From Fulvimarina manganoxydans (lineage in GTDB: Bacteria > Pseudomonadota > Alphaproteobacteria > Rhizobiales > Rhizobiaceae), in NCBI RefSeq assembly GCF_900176465.1, contig NZ_FWXR01000019.1:31528-95527 (forward strand): a stretch of 64,000 nt of DNA, read 5' to 3'. Shown here piece after piece: positions 61,975-64,000 of this stretch (within the stretch, counting starts at the first letter, position 1; the number at the start of each line of letters is the position of its first letter). The translations under genes and the position numbers were made by a program. The notes below the pieces were generated by a model. It ran no database searches. It saw only the letters and a program-made list of their open reading frames with translations, and was not told the origin of the DNA.

Positions 61975-62728
61975 ACACCATATCGGAGCTTCCACCATCA
62001 TCATTCGCCGATTGCGGCTCGACTGCACCGCGGCTCTCCAGCCATTTGGCGATGAACCACCAAAGGATCGCCCATGTCGCGCCGAGGGTCCAGCCGGCGA
62101 GGACATCGCTCGGCCAATGAACGCCGAGATAGACCCGGCTGATGCCAACGAGAATAGTGAGTAAGGCGGCCACGGCGATCAGATAGGCCCTCACGCGCCG
62201 CTTCTCTTCAACGCGGGCGGTCAGGATCGCCAGCGTCAGATAGGTGACCGCGGACATCATGGCGTGGCCGCTCGGAAAGCTCGCCGTATAGACATAGGAG
62301 CCGTGCGGCACGAGGTCGGGACGTGGCCGCGAGAACCCCCATTTGAGAAGCTGGCTCATGGCAAAGCCCGAGGCGATCGCCGCGACGACGAGCCAGCCGG
62401 AACGCCACTGGCCGCGCATGCCGAGATAGATTGCGGTGACGGCGGTGATGAGAATCAGAACGCCGGTTCCCCCGAAGGCCGTCATGTCGCGCCCGAACTC
62501 TTCGACCCAATGGGGGCCGACCGGATCTGTCGGATCGGCGGGGCTGCGAAGGGCGAGCAAGATTTCGGTGTCGAGGCCCTTGGTGTCGCCTTCCAGCACC
62601 TCGCCAGCCAGAGCGATGAAACCCCAGATTGAAACTGCCGCGATCAGGATGGCGATGAGGCTGCGGCTTTCAATCCGTCGTGCTGCGACCGTCAGGAGGC
62701 GTAGAAAGCGCTTGAGCGATTCGGGCAT
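61967..62728 (-). CDS. PAP2 family phosphatase
   Basis: A 253-residue membrane protein with six spans and an intact acid-phosphatase signature: KWGFSRPRPD (motif 1), FPSGHAMM (motif 2) and SRVYLGVHWPSDVLAG (motif 3), with the catalytic histidines in motifs 2 and 3. It probably dephosphorylates undecaprenyl or phosphatidic lipids on the periplasmic side. ATG at 62728 (MPESLKRF) is used; a further upstream GTG/ATG at 62758 is possible. The gene is followed by the structured repeat copy B. Confidence 0.92.
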   Translation of the reverse strand: MPESLKRFLRLLTVAARRIESRSLIAILIAAVSIWGFIALAGEVLEGDTKGLDTEILLALRSPADPTDPVGPHWVEEFGRDMTAFGGTGVLILITAVTAIYLGMRGQWRSGWLVVAAIASGFAMSQLLKWGFSRPRPDLVPHGSYVYTASFPSGHAMMSAVTYLTLAILTARVEEKRRVRAYLIAVAALLTILVGISRVYLGVHWPSDVLAGWTLGATWAILWWFIAKWLESRGAVEPQSANDDGGSSDMVSD

Positions 62729-63063
62729 TCGTATCTCACTTATCGATCCGGTCCTCAAAAAGAGAACGGTGCGTTAATTTCACGGCAAACAATATGCGTT
62801 GACTGATAATTCGCCGAGATGGAAGCGTGAAGGGAGTGCAAGGACAGCAGGTGTTCGACGACAGTATGGGGATAAAAATGTATGCTAGGTAAGACATTTG
62901 TCTCTGTTGACAGGCACAGCCTTTGGTTTGCCATCTGCTGTTTTAGGCTGACGCCTAGCCGTATGGCCGCTTGAGGGGCCGAAATGTCGACCGGCGCGCG
63001 GATTGATCTGAGCCGAGCCAATCTGTAACCCGCTGTGACGATTATGAGAGTCGAAGTGAGGCA
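62729..63063. promoter_or_regulatory. Divergent intergenic region between the PAP2 and MerR genes
   Basis: About 335 bases, AT-rich for this genome at 62759-62910. Two dyads stand out: AGACA-TT-TGTCT at 62892-62903 and TAGGC-TGAC-GCCTA at 62944-62957. TTGACA (62908-62913) is a -35 candidate. The dyads could be autoregulatory sites of the MerR protein. Confidence 0.4.
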
Positions 63064-63588
63064 ATGGACGTTCGAGGCGCGCGAAAGAGCGGGATGCTCA
63101 AGATCGGGGAAGTCGCCGCGCTGCTGCGCACGACGCCCCGCACGCTGCTCTACTACGAGGAACAAGGGATCATCCGGCCGGCCAAGACTTCTGGCGGGAC
63201 CCGAATGTTCAGCGATATGGACATCCGGCGTTTCGCGGTGGCTTACGAGTTGGCCGGGCTCGGCGTGTCTATCCGAGCAATCCGTGAACTGACCGCCGTC
63301 GTCGAAACCGAGACCTCGCCCCAAGAGGCCGCGCGCAAGCTCAGCGTCATGCTCGATGGTCTGCAGGACGACATCCGGGCGCGCGTCAAACAGCTGGAGC
63401 GCATTTCCGGCGACATCGCGGAAGCCCATCGATGGCTGGAAGAGGTGGGCGAAGGCGAAAATGCTGGCGTCTCTGACGGTCTGACCATCGGCGAAGCGGA
63501 AGCGGCGACCCGGCCGATCCTGTCTCTGATCGTCCATCAGCCCGGCGCCATCGAGGACATGGGCAAGGAGACGAACTCGCGGGACTGA
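63064..63588 (+). CDS. MerR family transcriptional regulator
   Basis: A 174-residue regulator with a MerR winged helix-turn-helix (about 11-80: KIGEVAALLRTTPRTLLYYEEQGIIRPAKTSGGTR, in parts) and a helical dimerisation region. It lacks cysteines after the DNA-binding domain, so it is not a thiol-metal sensor like MerR or CueR. The C-terminal 60 residues are novel to me; the ligand is unknown. ATG at 63064 has a GTGAGG ribosome site; ATG at 63094 (MLKIGEV) is the alternative. Confidence 0.9.
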   Translation: MDVRGARKSGMLKIGEVAALLRTTPRTLLYYEEQGIIRPAKTSGGTRMFSDMDIRRFAVAYELAGLGVSIRAIRELTAVVETETSPQEAARKLSVMLDGLQDDIRARVKQLERISGDIAEAHRWLEEVGEGENAGVSDGLTIGEAEAATRPILSLIVHQPGAIEDMGKETNSRD

Positions 63589-63712
63589 GCCTCTGCCCCT
63601 TCGAGCTTTGTAAACTGCTGTAAACCCTCTGGGGTCTTTGGTGGCTTATCTCGAGAGTTGGCGACGAGCGCTCAAGACTTCGCCACCGTGGGGAGAGCGA
63701 CTGTCTTTCCGG

Positions 63713-64000
<288 letters not shown>

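Overview
The window is GC-rich, densely coded chromosomal DNA from an alphaproteobacterium, most likely of the order Hyphomicrobiales (Rhizobiales). The pointers are a Brucella-type Omp10 lipoprotein, a rhizobial-type homospermidine synthase, a BioY/BioN/BioM biotin transporter, an fdsGBA-fdhD-fdsD formate dehydrogenase operon, a single long RelA/SpoT-type Rsh enzyme in an rpoZ-rsh-pyrE order, HWE-family kinases and a cysteine-free L36. I did not try to assign a genus. No rRNA, tRNA, CRISPR array, prophage or plasmid function was recognised. The only clear mobile DNA is the 3' end of an IS110-type transposase at the right edge.

Layout. 1-1.6 kb: two glycosyltransferases. 1.6-8.3 kb: a cytochrome bo3-type quinol oxidase operon (cyoABCD plus SURF1, minus strand) divergent from an MFS transporter. 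8.4-13.8 kb: a LysR regulator, then a tightly overlapping light-signalling operon (bacteriophytochrome kinase, single-domain receiver, receiver-PAS-HWE kinase). 14.2-17 kb: an RTX metalloprotease and cobD. 17-24.4 kb: NfeD/SPFH pair, ferrochelatase, Omp10 lipoprotein, NTF2-like protein, homospermidine synthase, a NYN nuclease and a family 5-type uracil-DNA glycosylase. 24.8-30.4 kb: DUF882 envelope protein, an NtrC-type regulator with an altered GAFTGA loop, and an M3 oligopeptidase. 30.6-34.1 kb: rpoZ, rsh, pyrE. 34.1-38.5 kb: a TPR protein, L36, purEK, two DUF465 proteins, a TauE/SafE permease. 38.8-45.1 kb: NAD-dependent molybdenum formate dehydrogenase. 45.3-51.7 kb: polysaccharide deacetylase lipoprotein, an SsuABC-type ABC transporter, the biotin ECF transporter, a class IV aminotransferase. 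52-57.8 kb: a complete Liv-type branched-chain amino acid ABC transporter with a small membrane protein. 58.2-61.7 kb: a FIST sensor protein, a hybrid histidine kinase and a convergent LuxR-type response regulator, resembling the NosP/NahK nitric-oxide pathway. 62-64 kb: a PAP2 phosphatase, a MerR regulator and the IS110 fragment.

The genes are mostly central metabolism, respiration, nutrient uptake and environmental sensing. The two least ordinary systems are the phytochrome trio at 9.7-13.8 kb, where a red-light kinase is translationally chained to two further phosphorelay proteins, and the FIST/hybrid kinase/LuxR module at 58.2-61.7 kb. A structured intergenic repeat made of two tandem hairpins occurs near 17.0 kb and 61.9 kb (with a probable fragment near 31.1 kb). 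In both full copies it overlaps the stop codon of a minus-strand gene in the same orientation.
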